Below are positions 7,932 through 16,516 of a stretch of 64,000 nt of DNA, piece by piece. Each line of letters opens with the position of its first letter. Within the stretch, counting starts at the first letter, position 1. The position numbers and the translations under genes were made by a program. The notes under the pieces were generated by a model. It did not search any database. It was given only the letters and a program-made list of their open reading frames with translations, and was not told the DNA's origin. The stretch comes from Bryobacterales bacterium. GTDB taxonomy: Bacteria > Acidobacteriota > Terriglobia > Bryobacterales > Bryobacteraceae. The stretch spans positions 1-64,000 of the forward strand of contig PLRS01000141.1 of the NCBI GenBank assembly GCA_003164035.1. Direction: 5' to 3'.

Positions 7932-8441
7932 TTACTTCCTGCCCCTTTTCTCGAGTTCTTCGCGTGTCGGCCAGGTGTTTGGGTCCGCGTTCAGAAACTC
8001 GATGTGGCGAGCGCCGTCGGTAAAAACCAGAATATCGCCTCCCGGGTCTTCACCATGGATATGGAGCTCCCCGTACACATACAGCCGATTGCCGTCGCAG
8101 AAAAGGGGCCGTTCCTCCCCGTATTGGATTTCCTGTCTCACGTGAAGGCTGTCATCCAGCACGACGATCCGGTTATAGCCACGGGCCACGGAGGCGTTTC
8201 GGATCAGCTCGCGCACGTCGGCCACCGGGTATGCTTTTCCATCGATGCTCAGGTTGCAAACATGGCTGACATGAGCCAGCACCCGGCCGGAATCCAGTAG
8301 CTTCGCGCGGTCCAGAGCGGCAATGATTCTGGCGCGATCGGAACCGACGGGAGCTTCCTGCGCCTGGGTCGCCGCATGCCATAGGAAGAAGATGGCGATG
8401 GCGCCAAGGGCCCCCGGCGGATGGTATTTATTGAGACGCAT
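7932..8441 (-). CDS. Secreted hypothetical protein
   Basis: The start at 8441 gives about 169 residues with a signal peptide (a basic N-terminus MRLNKYHPPGALGAIAIFFL, then cleavage near ATQA-QEAP). The mature part of about 140 residues is mixed alpha/beta with two separated cysteines (HVCNLS and LFCDGN) that could form a disulfide. It has a charged C-terminus ending EELEKRGRK. No family was recognised. The start overlaps the end of the upstream LysM gene by 14 bp on the same strand, so the two are probably co-transcribed and may work at the envelope together. Confidence 0.65.
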   Translation of the reverse strand: MRLNKYHPPGALGAIAIFFLWHAATQAQEAPVGSDRARIIAALDRAKLLDSGRVLAHVSHVCNLSIDGKAYPVADVRELIRNASVARGYNRIVVLDDSLHVRQEIQYGEERPLFCDGNRLYVYGELHIHGEDPGGDILVFTDGARHIEFLNADPNTWPTREELEKRGRK

Positions 8442-9381
8442 CCCGCTGCTCGATCTCCCGCAGGCGCTTTTGGACCTTGGCCACATACTGTGAATCGCCT
8501 CCGCCGTTGTAGGCCTTCACGGCATCGGGCAACCAGGGCCGCCAGCCATCGATGGTCCACGCCGCGCTTCCTTTTCGGTACCCTAACTGTGTGCCTTTCT
8601 TCAGGATGGCATTGGGGTCCAGACGATTGGTTTCCGCCAGGCTTTCTACCGTCGTACCTTCTCTCCGCGCAATCGCCCCGAGCGTATCGCCGTCGCGTAC
8701 CGAATAATTTCTGAGAGCCGGTTCATAGCGGGTCACCAGCTTAGTTTTCATCGCTTTTGTGACCAACCAGGCGATACCGCCCTTGATGCTGAGTTCACCG
8801 GTCAGCTTTCCCGCCAGAGCTTTGCGCAGCTCCGGTGTTGTAATCAGATCGCTGTGCTCGGCGCCGGTACGGAGCACCTTCCATCCCGGATCGACGGGGT
8901 TCCCGATTTGCATAGGGTCGGTCGCCCAGTGTGAGTCCTTCGGTCCGGCCATGACCTCGGTCCATACCATCGCTTTTACCAGGTGCCAGTCTAAGTCGGT
9001 ATACCCGGCGACACCTTTTAGGCGCTTGTTGTAACCGTCCACCTCCTGCTGGATTAACTTGTCATAATCGTTCCATCGGGGATCGAACGTCGGCTTGATT
9101 CTGAGGTGACCGTTGGCTAGCTCGCCCGCCATCAGATCGATGACATCGGTCTCTCCCCGATGGTGCATCAGATGACCGTGGCCTAATAGGCCGTGCGTCG
9201 ATAAATAGCCGCGGAACCTCCCGATCACGAGTTCGTTCCGGACGTACGCCTGCAGGAACCTCTTCGCCGCTTCCAGATCCGGAACCGGCCTGCAGCCTTC
9301 GGCCAACGAACAGCGCTCGGGGGGTTCCAGTTCCAATCCGCCGCCCAGTTGCAAGGCGCGTATCCGTTTCAATCTGCTCAT
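8428..9381 (-). CDS. LysM-containing lytic-transglycosylase-like protein
   Basis: The ATG at 9381 has GGAGG 6 nt upstream and gives 317 residues; a GTG/ATG-rich extension to 9402 is possible. The middle region contains VWTEVMAG followed by DPMQIGNP, resembling the catalytic Glu and MQI motif of SLT-type lytic transglycosylases. A LysM domain (about residues 225-268, YSVRDGDTLGAIARREGTT) should bind peptidoglycan. No signal peptide is obvious, which is odd for a wall hydrolase and suggests phage-like or non-classical delivery. It overlaps the secreted protein gene downstream. The enzymatic assignment rests on short motifs. Confidence 0.6.
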   Translation of the reverse strand: MSRLKRIRALQLGGGLELEPPERCSLAEGCRPVPDLEAAKRFLQAYVRNELVIGRFRGYLSTHGLLGHGHLMHHRGETDVIDLMAGELANGHLRIKPTFDPRWNDYDKLIQQEVDGYNKRLKGVAGYTDLDWHLVKAMVWTEVMAGPKDSHWATDPMQIGNPVDPGWKVLRTGAEHSDLITTPELRKALAGKLTGELSIKGGIAWLVTKAMKTKLVTRYEPALRNYSVRDGDTLGAIARREGTTVESLAETNRLDPNAILKKGTQLGYRKGSAAWTIDGWRPWLPDAVKAYNGGGDSQYVAKVQKRLREIEQRDASQ

Positions 9382-9447
9382 GCAGGCCCTCCGCGACACC
9401 AATCATCTGGTTCGTATCATACGATGATACCCGGACCATCCTTGCGC

Positions 9448-12400
9448 CTACTTCACCGGCGCCCTGAAGCTGTAGTTGCCGGACTCGACTTCGAAGACGG
9501 CGGCGCCAGCTTCGGTGCGCAGCAGCTTCACGCCGCGGGCGTGTTGCGCCGGATGGCCCGATTCGGTGACTTGAGCCGGGTCCGCCGCCGGCACCCAGAC
9601 GGTAGCGGTGGTATTGGGCGGGATGGCGACGTTGAGCTGGAACTGGCCAGGTTCGCGTTTCCAGGCGGTGGTAATCGGTCCGTAGGGAGACTGGTGCGCG
9701 CCGTTGACGAAGGTGAGATCGCCGGCCGGGTAGGGGTGAATCAGAATGTGGCGGAAGCCGGGCTGGTCGGGATCAGAACGGATGCCGGCCAGGTATTCGT
9801 ACATCCACACGGCCAGGTCGCCGATCTGCATCACGTGGTTGCCGGAGTTCATGGCCGGATCGGCGGTGTCGCCGTTCCACAATTCCCATACCGTGGTGGC
9901 GCCCTTTTGCACCATGTAGCCCCAGCCGGGATACGTTTTCTGGGTGGCGATTTCGTAGGCCAGGTCGGAGCGGCCGTTGTCGGAAAGCGTGCGCATCAGC
10001 CACTGCGCGCCCACCAGGCCGGTGCCCACGTGCCCATGGCTGACTTCTTCGATGTTGCGGGCGAGCGCGGCCAGCACCGGGGCGCGGAATTGATCCGGCG
10101 TCATTTGAAAATAGAGCGGCAGGATGCTGGAAGTCTGCGTGCCGTTGTCGTAAGCGCCCTTATCGGGATTGTAGAATTTCTTCTGGAACGCGGCGCCGGT
10201 TTCGGCGGCGCGGGATTCGAGCGCGGCGGCATCGTCGGCCTTGCCCAGAATGCGGGCGTAGCGGGACATGGTCCGCAGCAGGTGATAGTAATACGCCGAA
10301 GCAATCAGGGTCTTATCGGTGACGCGGGTGGGGTCCTGGGAATGAATCAGCTTGGGATCTTCGGGCGGCACGCACCAATCGGCGTATTGATCCTTGGAAG
10401 TCAGGCCGTCGTGTACGTAGGTCTGTTCCAGGTCGATCCAGCGCTTCATGGCGGGGTAAGTGCGCTCCAGCACGCGGCGGTCGCCGTATTGGTCGTAGAG
10501 CATGCCGGGCACGAACAGAAACGTGCTGGGCCAGGTGAGGTCGTCGTAGTAAAGCGGCCAATAGTTGGGAGACACCACGGGGATGGAGCCGTTGTCACGC
10601 TGGGAATCGGCCAGATCTCGTTCCCACTTGGAGTAGAACGCCGCCACATTAAACAGGTACGATTCCGAGCGGCTCACCTGAGAACGGTCGCCCAGCCAGC
10701 CCTGGCGCTCGTCGCGCTGCGGGCAATCGGTGGGGATGCTGCGATAATTGCCGCGCACACCCCAAAACACGTTGTGGTGGATCTGATTCAGAATCTGGCT
10801 GGAACTGGTGAAGTTGGCGGTGACGGCCATATCGTCATGCACCACGCGGCCTTCGATGGACGCCAGGGTGGGCTCGCCCGGATAGCCGGTCACTTCCACG
10901 TAGCGGAAACCGTGATAAGTGAAGCGCGGCTCCCAGGTTTCCGCCGGGCCGCCGCGCAGGGTGTAGAGATCGGCGGCGCGGGCGGTGCGCAGGTTGGCGG
11001 TATAGATGGACCCATCGGGCTGGAGAGTTTCGGCGAAGCGCAGACGGACTTCGGCGCCGCGCGGACCGGTGACGTTCAGCCGGCACCAGCCCACCATGTT
11101 CTGGCCCATGTCGTAGATCCACACGCGGGGCGCGAGCGGCTTGGCCGAAACCGGCTTGATGGTTTCGATTACGCGCAGCGGCTCGGCCATTTGCGCCGCC
11201 AGCGCGCCGGAGGGGCCGGCTACCAGGTGCGCGGTTTCCCATTGGGAATCGACATAGCCGGCGCGATCCCAGGCGCCCAATTCCGCGCGGGCGTCGTACT
11301 CTTCGCCGTCATACTCGTTGTTGGCGCGGATGGGTCCCTTGGTGGAAAGCTTCCAGGAATCGTCGGAAACCACGGTCTGGCGCGAGCCGTCGGCATATTC
11401 CAGGTTGAGCTGGAGGATGGCTTTGGGGAAACCGAAATTGCGGGTCTGGTCGACGCGCGGTGCGTGAAACCGGCCGTTGCCCAGGGTCAGGCCGATGGCG
11501 TTGGCACCGTTGACGATCTGACCGGTGACGTCGAAAGTGACGTAGAGCGCGTGCTTGTCGTAATCGGTGAGGCCGGGGGAAAGAACGTTGTCGCCGATTT
11601 TGGCGCCGTTGAGATAGAACTCGGAAAGGCCAAGGCCGGAGTAATAGACCGTGGCGCGGGCAACTTTGCCATGGGTGGAAAACTCCTTGCGCAGATAGCG
11701 CGCCGGCAGGCGATGCTCGGCGGTGAGCCCGACGCGTCCCCAAGGGGCCATGCCGTAGGCGCCTAGCTCCACGGCTGGCGCCCAGGCGACCGGGTCCGCT
11801 GCCGTTACCTTCCAGGCATCGGAGGAGGCGACCACCAGCGGCTCGCCGGAATCGAACTCCACCCGCGCCACCGCGATCAGGCCGGCGGGGGTGTCGTCCT
11901 TGCCGTGGTGCGCGGTGACTTCGACGGTGTTGGCACCGGCGTGCAGCGCGCCAGCGAGGTCCGCCACGATGGGAAGATGCGCTTCGGATCGGGTGGCGAC
12001 GGCCCGGCCGTTGACGCTGACGTCGGCCTCGTTGGCGGCGCCGGCAATCACGAATCCGCGGACAATTCTGCGGCCTTCGGGAATCGTGATTTCAGTGCGG
12101 AAGACGAGCGTTCCGGCGGGTGCGCCAGTGGTCGCGCCGGCGGCGTTCCAGATCCAGTGCGCGCCTTCGAGCGAATGATAGACGCTGGCCGGATCCTCGT
12201 AGCCGGCGGCTTCATCCCGCCCGATCCATTTCCCCTGCCAGTCCTTAGCATCGAGCAGCCCCATGGTGAAGCTGGCCGAAGCGCTCCAGCCGCTCTGTTT
12301 TCCATCCTGGTCCCAGACGCGAACGCGCCAGAAGGCGGCGGCGCCGGAGGCGAGCGGGTGGCCGGCATACGGGACCTGGGTGGATTCGCCGGACACGATC

Positions 12401-12651
12401 TTGCCGCTGTCCCAGAGGTCGCCCTGACCCGCATCGAGAGCGCGTTCGGTGGACGACACCAGGATGCGATAGGCGGTCTGGTGCAGGCTGCGGGTACGCG
12501 GGTTGGCGGGTGTGAGAATCCACGAGAACCGTGGTTGGGTCGCGTCGATCCCTTGCGGATTGGCACGGTACTCGACACGGAGCTGGCCGGGCTGGAGCGA
12601 AGCCGCGGCGCACGCGGCCGCAAAAACAAACGCACAAGTAAGGGCTTTCAT
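9448..12651 (-). CDS. GH78 alpha-L-rhamnosidase, secreted
   Basis: The protein of 1067 residues begins at the ATG at 12651 with a signal peptide (MKALTCAFVFAAACAAASLQ). It has the standard bacterial rhamnosidase order: an N-terminal beta domain ('LRVEYRANPQGIDATQPRFS'), a carbohydrate-binding region, the Bac_rhamnosid domain ('GWCRLNVTGPRGAEVRLRFA'), the (alpha/alpha)6 barrel and a C-terminal beta domain. The catalytic-site motif DCPQRDERQGWLGD lies near residue 645 and VWELWNGDT in the barrel. It should release terminal L-rhamnose from plant or bacterial glycans in the periplasm or outside. An open frame upstream of 12651 runs through repeats and is not coding. It stands alone on its strand. 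Confidence 0.92.
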   Translation of the reverse strand: MKALTCAFVFAAACAAASLQPGQLRVEYRANPQGIDATQPRFSWILTPANPRTRSLHQTAYRILVSSTERALDAGQGDLWDSGKIVSGESTQVPYAGHPLASGAAAFWRVRVWDQDGKQSGWSASASFTMGLLDAKDWQGKWIGRDEAAGYEDPASVYHSLEGAHWIWNAAGATTGAPAGTLVFRTEITIPEGRRIVRGFVIAGAANEADVSVNGRAVATRSEAHLPIVADLAGALHAGANTVEVTAHHGKDDTPAGLIAVARVEFDSGEPLVVASSDAWKVTAADPVAWAPAVELGAYGMAPWGRVGLTAEHRLPARYLRKEFSTHGKVARATVYYSGLGLSEFYLNGAKIGDNVLSPGLTDYDKHALYVTFDVTGQIVNGANAIGLTLGNGRFHAPRVDQTRNFGFPKAILQLNLEYADGSRQTVVSDDSWKLSTKGPIRANNEYDGEEYDARAELGAWDRAGYVDSQWETAHLVAGPSGALAAQMAEPLRVIETIKPVSAKPLAPRVWIYDMGQNMVGWCRLNVTGPRGAEVRLRFAETLQPDGSIYTANLRTARAADLYTLRGGPAETWEPRFTYHGFRYVEVTGYPGEPTLASIEGRVVHDDMAVTANFTSSSQILNQIHHNVFWGVRGNYRSIPTDCPQRDERQGWLGDRSQVSRSESYLFNVAAFYSKWERDLADSQRDNGSIPVVSPNYWPLYYDDLTWPSTFLFVPGMLYDQYGDRRVLERTYPAMKRWIDLEQTYVHDGLTSKDQYADWCVPPEDPKLIHSQDPTRVTDKTLIASAYYYHLLRTMSRYARILGKADDAAALESRAAETGAAFQKKFYNPDKGAYDNGTQTSSILPLYFQMTPDQFRAPVLAALARNIEEVSHGHVGTGLVGAQWLMRTLSDNGRSDLAYEIATQKTYPGWGYMVQKGATTVWELWNGDTADPAMNSGNHVMQIGDLAVWMYEYLAGIRSDPDQPGFRHILIHPYPAGDLTFVNGAHQSPYGPITTAWKREPGQFQLNVAIPPNTTATVWVPAADPAQVTESGHPAQHARGVKLLRTEAGAAVFEVESGNYSFRAPVK

Positions 12652-12752
12652 GGTTATCGCCGAAGGAAACGATATCACGCTTACAGAAAGGCGAGGAGCA
12701 CGAGGTTCGATTGCGGCGACAAGATGGGCGTCGTTGACCGCGTTGTGCAGAA

Positions 12753-12863
12753 TTGTGCAGATTTGGGGAAAGCCAGTGGCGTGTCCACGAAGCAGGTGGG
12801 CAGTGTGCGCGAAGGGAAGAGCCGCCTGGAAAGGCGGCTGCAGCCATGATTGGCTGCCCCACA
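12753..12863. repeat. About 110-bp dispersed repeat, copy 1
   Basis: This copy shares most of its length with 13582-13686: TTGTGCAGATTTGGGG, a GTGTCCACGAA.CAGGTGGGCAG segment, then the nested hairpins GCCGCCTGGAAAGGCGGC and GCAGCCATGATTGGCTGC ending in CCCCACA. It lies in the 310-bp gap upstream of the rhamnosidase, where no gene was seen. Confidence 0.85.
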
Positions 12864-12886
12864 GCGCAACATAGCCGCAGCCAAAA

Positions 12887-12933
12887 GCGCCGGGATGAGT
12901 CCCGGTGTGGCAGACCGAGGGTCTGCTCCACGG
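12887..12933. repeat. 46-bp dispersed repeat (GCCGGGATGAGTCCCGG type)
   Basis: The stretch contains CGCCGGGATGAGTCCCGG followed by GTGGCAGAC and GTCTGCTCCACG. The reverse complement of 40756-40801 is nearly identical. Two small palindromes are embedded (CCGGGA/TCCCGG and GCAGAC/GTCTGC). No gene was recognised around it. Confidence 0.75.
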
Positions 12934-12962
12934 AGAAATCGTTGCGGCGGGAGAACGGGTTG

Positions 12963-13385
12963 TCAGGCGGCGGTGGGGAGGGGTTTGTTCTGGGAGTCGC
13001 CGGGTTTGTGCATTTTTGTGCATTTTGGGGCGGTTCGGGAAGCGCGGCGTTTCGCGACTTCGGACGGAGTGGGAGCGGTGGCTTGCTCGATGATGAATCG
13101 GGCGGCTTTGAACTGGACGCTGGGGGAAGCTTTGTCGTCGCGGAGGATGTCGCCGAGGGTTTGGTAGGCGAGGTCGGCCAGGGTCATGGCTCTTTCGCGG
13201 AGCATGAGGTCGCGATCGGCGAAGGCTTGCTTGAGGGCGGTTTCGAAATGGGGCAGGTCGCGGCGCCAGGCGAGGACGTCCTTGCGGAGAACGTTCGCGA
13301 GGGCGACGGCGCCATGGATGGTGCCGCCGGAGGAGATCACGTCGAGGACCTCTTGCTGTTGCGGTGTGAATTCAGTTTCGGCCAT
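12963..13385 (-). CDS. HTH-type small protein of a dispersed acidobacterial family
   Basis: The ATG at 13385 gives a 140-residue protein. The N-terminus FTPQQQEVLDVISSGGTIHG with LRKDVLAWRRDLPHFETALKQA reads as a homeodomain-like HTH, similar to phage terminase small subunits or resolvase-type HTH. It is followed by a helical segment (DILRDDKASPSVQFKAARFI). A truncated relative is encoded at 51919-52080, and the two share upstream DNA. The C-terminus is basic and ends in 'CTKMHKPGDSQNKPLPTAA'-type low-complexity sequence. Function unknown; a DNA-binding protein linked to a mobile repeat is inferred. Confidence 0.6.
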   Translation of the reverse strand: MAETEFTPQQQEVLDVISSGGTIHGAVALANVLRKDVLAWRRDLPHFETALKQAFADRDLMLRERAMTLADLAYQTLGDILRDDKASPSVQFKAARFIIEQATAPTPSEVAKRRASRTAPKCTKMHKPGDSQNKPLPTAA

Positions 13386-13497
13386 GAGAAGCTCTTCTGG
13401 CCAACACGATAACAGGCGAGCGGGCGCGAGACGGGGTGAGGGGGACGGAGCGGGCGGGTGGGGGGCGATGGAAACAAAGGGGTAAGTGAGGTCAGGG

Positions 13498-13525
13498 AAA
13501 ATTTCGAAAGTCTGTGACCGGGGGT
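13498..13525 (-). other. Conserved leader segment upstream of the HTH family gene
   Basis: Read on the minus strand this carries CGGTCACAGACTTTCGAAAT, about 115-140 nt before the gene start at 13385. The same string with few changes (CGGTCACAGAACTTCAAAAT) occurs about 115 nt before the related truncated gene at 52080. Both leaders also share GTTATCGT.TGGCC just before the gene. Conservation of non-coding DNA in two places suggests a promoter/regulatory leader or an element end. Confidence 0.55.
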
Positions 13526-13581
13526 TTGGGGGAGGGGGGGGAAGGCAGGGGCGAGAAGATTGGCTGGCGATTGTGCAACGG

Positions 13582-13686
13582 TTGTGCAGATTTGGGGGAA
13601 ACGAGTGTCCACGAAACAGGTGGGCAGGGGCGTGAGGGGAAGAGCCGCCTGGAAAGGCGGCTGCAGCCATGATTGGCTGCCCCACA
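13582..13686. repeat. About 105-bp dispersed repeat, copy 2
   Basis: Same element as 12753-12863 and in the same orientation, with the same two hairpins ending in CCCCACA. It is flanked on both sides by TTGTGCAACGGTTGTGCA (13571-13588 and 13688-13705), a short direct repeat that could be the element border or target duplication. The rest of the 13386-14003 gap holds the leader (13498-13525), GGTTAAGCACCCC (near 13880) and a hairpin (13935-13960), but no gene. Confidence 0.8.
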
Positions 13687-13934
13687 TTGTGCAACGGTTG
13701 TGCATCCTGAGCGCCGCTCGGCGTGAAAAAACAAATAAGTCCTTTAATTTCTTCACTGGTTGTTGCCGGGGGCTTTTTACGTTGTGCAGGATTGTGCAAG
13801 AAAAGCGGAAAGGAATCTCCGAACCGATGCCGTGGAATTTGGGTTGAGCCAGGTTGCCGGGGACGGATTTCCCCAAATCGGTTAAGCACCCCCAAGCCCC
13901 TCGCCGCCTGCCTTCCAGGTGTTATCCTGCAAGG

Positions 13935-13960
13935 GCGACAGGCCGGGAGGCCTGTCCCAC
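13935..13960. repeat. GGCCTGTCC hairpin repeat
   Basis: GGACAGGCC-type arms around GGGA form a compact stem-loop. A longer perfect copy lies at 33861-33888, downstream of rutE. It lies about 45 nt upstream of the ABC permease start and could affect its transcription. Confidence 0.6.
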
Positions 13961-14003
13961 GGACTCAGTGAAGCATATTGGCTTTCAGCACGGGGAATCG
14001 GAG

Positions 14004-15215
14004 ATGGAGATCGGGCGAATCGAGCTCGACGGCGCCCGGGTGACGGCGGAATTCGCCATCCGCAACCGATCCGGCGGCGCTTGGCGTTCTTCCGAGGGAT
14101 TCGCCATCGGCTACCATCTTTTCGATGCCGAAACGGGCACGCTCATCGTGGACGGCGCGCGCGTACACGCCCCGCGCGACCTCGCGCCCGGCGATTCGGC
14201 GCAAATTTCGATCGGCTTCGAGCTGCCGCCCGAAGACGGGCGCTACCAGGTATTGATTTCCGCCATGCGCGAAGGCAAATGCTGGTATTACGAGCGCGGC
14301 TGGCCGTTCGTGTTGGTGGAGGCGACCGTTCGCGGCGGCATGTCGCGGCTCGAGGCGGGGCGCGTGGCCACGCGCGGTAGCCTGGCGCGGCGCCGCCTGC
14401 TGCGGTCGCTGGGGCGCGGGCTGGTGTATCCCTGGGTCACCATCTGGCGCAACCGCGGTTTGATCCGGGTGATGGTCCGCCGCGACATTCTGGGGCGGTA
14501 CCGGGGCTCGTTCGGCGGCGTCTTCTGGACCGTATTCAATCCGCTGCTGCTGATTCTGACCTACGCCTTCGTCTTCGGCGCGGTCCTGCGGTCGCGTTTT
14601 CCGGGCGACCCGAGTCCGCTCGGCTTCCCGCTCTACTTTCTGGCCGGCATGCTCCCGTGGCTGGCCTTTAGCGAGGCCGCCGGACGTGCTCCCAGCGTTA
14701 TGCTGGAGCATCGCAACTTCGTCAAAAAACTGGTGTTCGCGGTGGAGACGCTGCCCGTCAACCTGGTAGTCTCGGGGCTTGTCAGCGAGGGTTTCGCGCT
14801 GTTGCTGTATTGCTGCCTGGTCCTTTTCGCGCGCCATCGCCTGCCGCTTACCGTGCTCTGGCTGCCGCTGCTGGTGGTGCCCCAGGTGCTGTTTACGGCC
14901 GGCGTGAGCTGGAGCCTGGCGGCGCTGGGCGCGCTGTTTCGCGACCTGGGGCAGATCATCGGCTTCCTGCTGACGATCTGGTTTTTCATCACTCCCATCT
15001 GCTACCCCGAACAATCCCTGCCCCCATGGGCCGCGCCGGTGTTTGTCAAGAATCCGATCTACGTGCTGGTACGCGGCTACCGCGCCGTCTTTCTCGAAAA
15101 TCGCGCGCCGGCGATGGGTTCTTTGTGGAAATTCTGGGTGCTGGCGCTGGTAGTCTTCCTCCTCGGCCACGCGGGATTTTATAAACTAAAGAAGTCCCTC
15201 GCGGATCTGTTGTGA
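14004..15215 (+). CDS. Polysaccharide/O-antigen ABC exporter permease with fused N-terminal beta domain
   Basis: The 403-residue product begins at the ATG at 14004, preceded by GGGGA and GGAG. Residues 1-110 form an Ig-like beta domain ('VTAEFAIRNRSGGAWRSSEG', 'LAPGDSAQISIGFELP') resembling Wzt C-terminal or glycosyltransferase-linked domains. The remainder is a six-helix Wzm/ABC2 permease ('RRDILGRYRGSFGGVFWTVF', 'IWFFITPICYPEQ', 'KNPIYVLVRGYR'). It exports polysaccharide with a Wzt ATPase; the best candidate is 34 kb away at 49049-50293. The domain fusion on the permease side is not the usual arrangement. It overlaps the following VTT gene by 4 bp. Confidence 0.85.
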   Translation: MEIGRIELDGARVTAEFAIRNRSGGAWRSSEGFAIGYHLFDAETGTLIVDGARVHAPRDLAPGDSAQISIGFELPPEDGRYQVLISAMREGKCWYYERGWPFVLVEATVRGGMSRLEAGRVATRGSLARRRLLRSLGRGLVYPWVTIWRNRGLIRVMVRRDILGRYRGSFGGVFWTVFNPLLLILTYAFVFGAVLRSRFPGDPSPLGFPLYFLAGMLPWLAFSEAAGRAPSVMLEHRNFVKKLVFAVETLPVNLVVSGLVSEGFALLLYCCLVLFARHRLPLTVLWLPLLVVPQVLFTAGVSWSLAALGALFRDLGQIIGFLLTIWFFITPICYPEQSLPPWAAPVFVKNPIYVLVRGYRAVFLENRAPAMGSLWKFWVLALVVFLLGHAGFYKLKKSLADLL

Positions 15216-15805
15216 AACATCTCGCGGTAGTGCTGCTTCAATTCGGACCCGTGGGGGTGTTTTTGCTGGCGATTATCGAATCGTCCGGCCTGCCGATTCC
15301 CGCCATCCTGGATATTTCTCTCACCTTGGTGGCCTGGAAAAGCCCCGAACACGCTTACCTGGCGGCGGCGCTCGCGGTGGCCGGTTCGCTGATCGGCAAT
15401 CTCGGTCTCTTTTCGGCCGCGCGCTTCGGGGGCAGCCGGTGGGTGAAGGCGCCCGATCCGGAAGCTCCCGCGCGGTTTCGGCAGTGGTTCCAACGCTACG
15501 GTCTGATTACCGTGTTCGTGCCGGCCGTGCTGCCGATTCCGCTGCCGTTGAAAGTGTTCGTGATCTCCGCCGGCGTGCTGCGCACCGGGTGGGCGCGCTT
15601 CATCGCGGTGGTAGTGGTGGCGCGAACCGTTCGCTACTTCGGCCTGGCCTGGCTGGGCCTAAGCCTGGGCGGGGACGCGCCGGCTTTCCTGAAGCGAAAT
15701 ATGTGGACTTTCACCGGCGCGGCGGCCGCCCTGGTGCTGGTACTATTCGTGCTGGTGTGGCTGGCCGACCGGCGCGGCGACGGCGCGGACGTTACAATAA
15801 GTTGA
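15212..15805 (+). CDS. VTT/DedA-like (YqaA-type) membrane protein
   Basis: The GTG at 15212 overlaps the permease stop and yields 197 residues with about five hydrophobic helices. The N-terminal reentrant region carries ESSGLPIPAILDISLTL. The helix pair 'FVPAVLPIPLPLKVFVISAG' has the proline-rich pattern of the VTT (SNARE-associated) superfamily, whose members move lipids or lipid-linked carriers. Tight coupling to a polysaccharide permease suggests a role in lipid carrier or membrane handling during export, but this is inferred from position only. It could equally be annotated DedA family. Confidence 0.75.
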   Translation: MKHLAVVLLQFGPVGVFLLAIIESSGLPIPAILDISLTLVAWKSPEHAYLAAALAVAGSLIGNLGLFSAARFGGSRWVKAPDPEAPARFRQWFQRYGLITVFVPAVLPIPLPLKVFVISAGVLRTGWARFIAVVVVARTVRYFGLAWLGLSLGGDAPAFLKRNMWTFTGAAAALVLVLFVLVWLADRRGDGADVTIS

Positions 15806-15823
15806 TCGGCCCGCTGCTTTCGA

Positions 15824-16516
15824 ATGCCAAAGCGAATTGCGATTGTGGAAGACGAAGCCGAGCTGGCTTCGCTGCTGGAATACAACCTGGGGCGTCAGGG
15901 CTACCAGACGCAGGTGCTCAACGGGGCTAAGGGCACGGTCAAGTCGCTCGAATCCGGGCGGCCGGACCTGATTCTGCTCGACGTCATGCTGCCCGATATC
16001 GACGGGTTCGAACTGTGCCGCGAAATCCGCCGCTCGCCCACGCTGGGCCGCACGCCTGTGCTGTTTCTGACGGCGCGCTCGGATGAAGTGGACCGGGTGC
16101 TGGGCCTCGAAATCGGGGGCGACGACTACATGACCAAGCCGTTCAGCCCGCGCGAGCTGGTAGCCCGCGTCAAGGCGCACTTGCGGCGCGGCGAGATGGA
16201 CGCCGATTCGCCGGCGCTGGAGATCGGCCCGTTCCGGCTGGATCGCACCGGCCGGCGCGTGTTTCTGGGCGACCGCTCGTTGAATCTGACCTCGACCGAG
16301 TTCAACCTGCTGGAGTTTTTCCTGACCCATCCCGGCCACGCCTACAGCCGCGACCAGTTGCTGGATGCGGTCTGGGGCGAGCAGCGCTACGTGACTCCGC
16401 GCACCGTGGACGTACACGTGCGCCGCCTGCGGGAGCAAATCGAGGAGCAGCCCGATTCTCCCAAGTATCTGACCACCATTCGCGGCTTCGGTTATCGCTT
16501 CGAGGAGTTTTCGTGA
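15824..16516 (+). CDS. PhoB/OmpR-family response regulator
   Basis: A 230-residue regulator with a receiver domain (acidic VEDEAE, Asp53 in LILLDVMLPDIDG, Lys in MTKPFSPREL) and a winged-helix DNA-binding domain ('LNLTSTEFNLLEFFLTHPGH', 'TVDVHVRRLREQIEE', 'TIRGFGYRFE'). It overlaps the kinase gene start by 4 bp, so it is the cognate partner of that PhoR-like kinase. A second regulator of the same family follows at 18039. Targets are unknown; phosphate or envelope stress control is typical for this pairing. Confidence 0.88.
   Translation: MPKRIAIVEDEAELASLLEYNLGRQGYQTQVLNGAKGTVKSLESGRPDLILLDVMLPDIDGFELCREIRRSPTLGRTPVLFLTARSDEVDRVLGLEIGGDDYMTKPFSPRELVARVKAHLRRGEMDADSPALEIGPFRLDRTGRRVFLGDRSLNLTSTEFNLLEFFLTHPGHAYSRDQLLDAVWGEQRYVTPRTVDVHVRRLREQIEEQPDSPKYLTTIRGFGYRFEEFS

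Noticed and set aside
9349-11766. 805-residue plus-strand frame opposite the rhamnosidase
   Set aside because: A shadow of the rhamnosidase gene without recognisable domains.
12652-13023. N-terminal extension of the rhamnosidase frame
   Set aside because: The extension runs through hairpin repeats, and the signal peptide begins at 12651.
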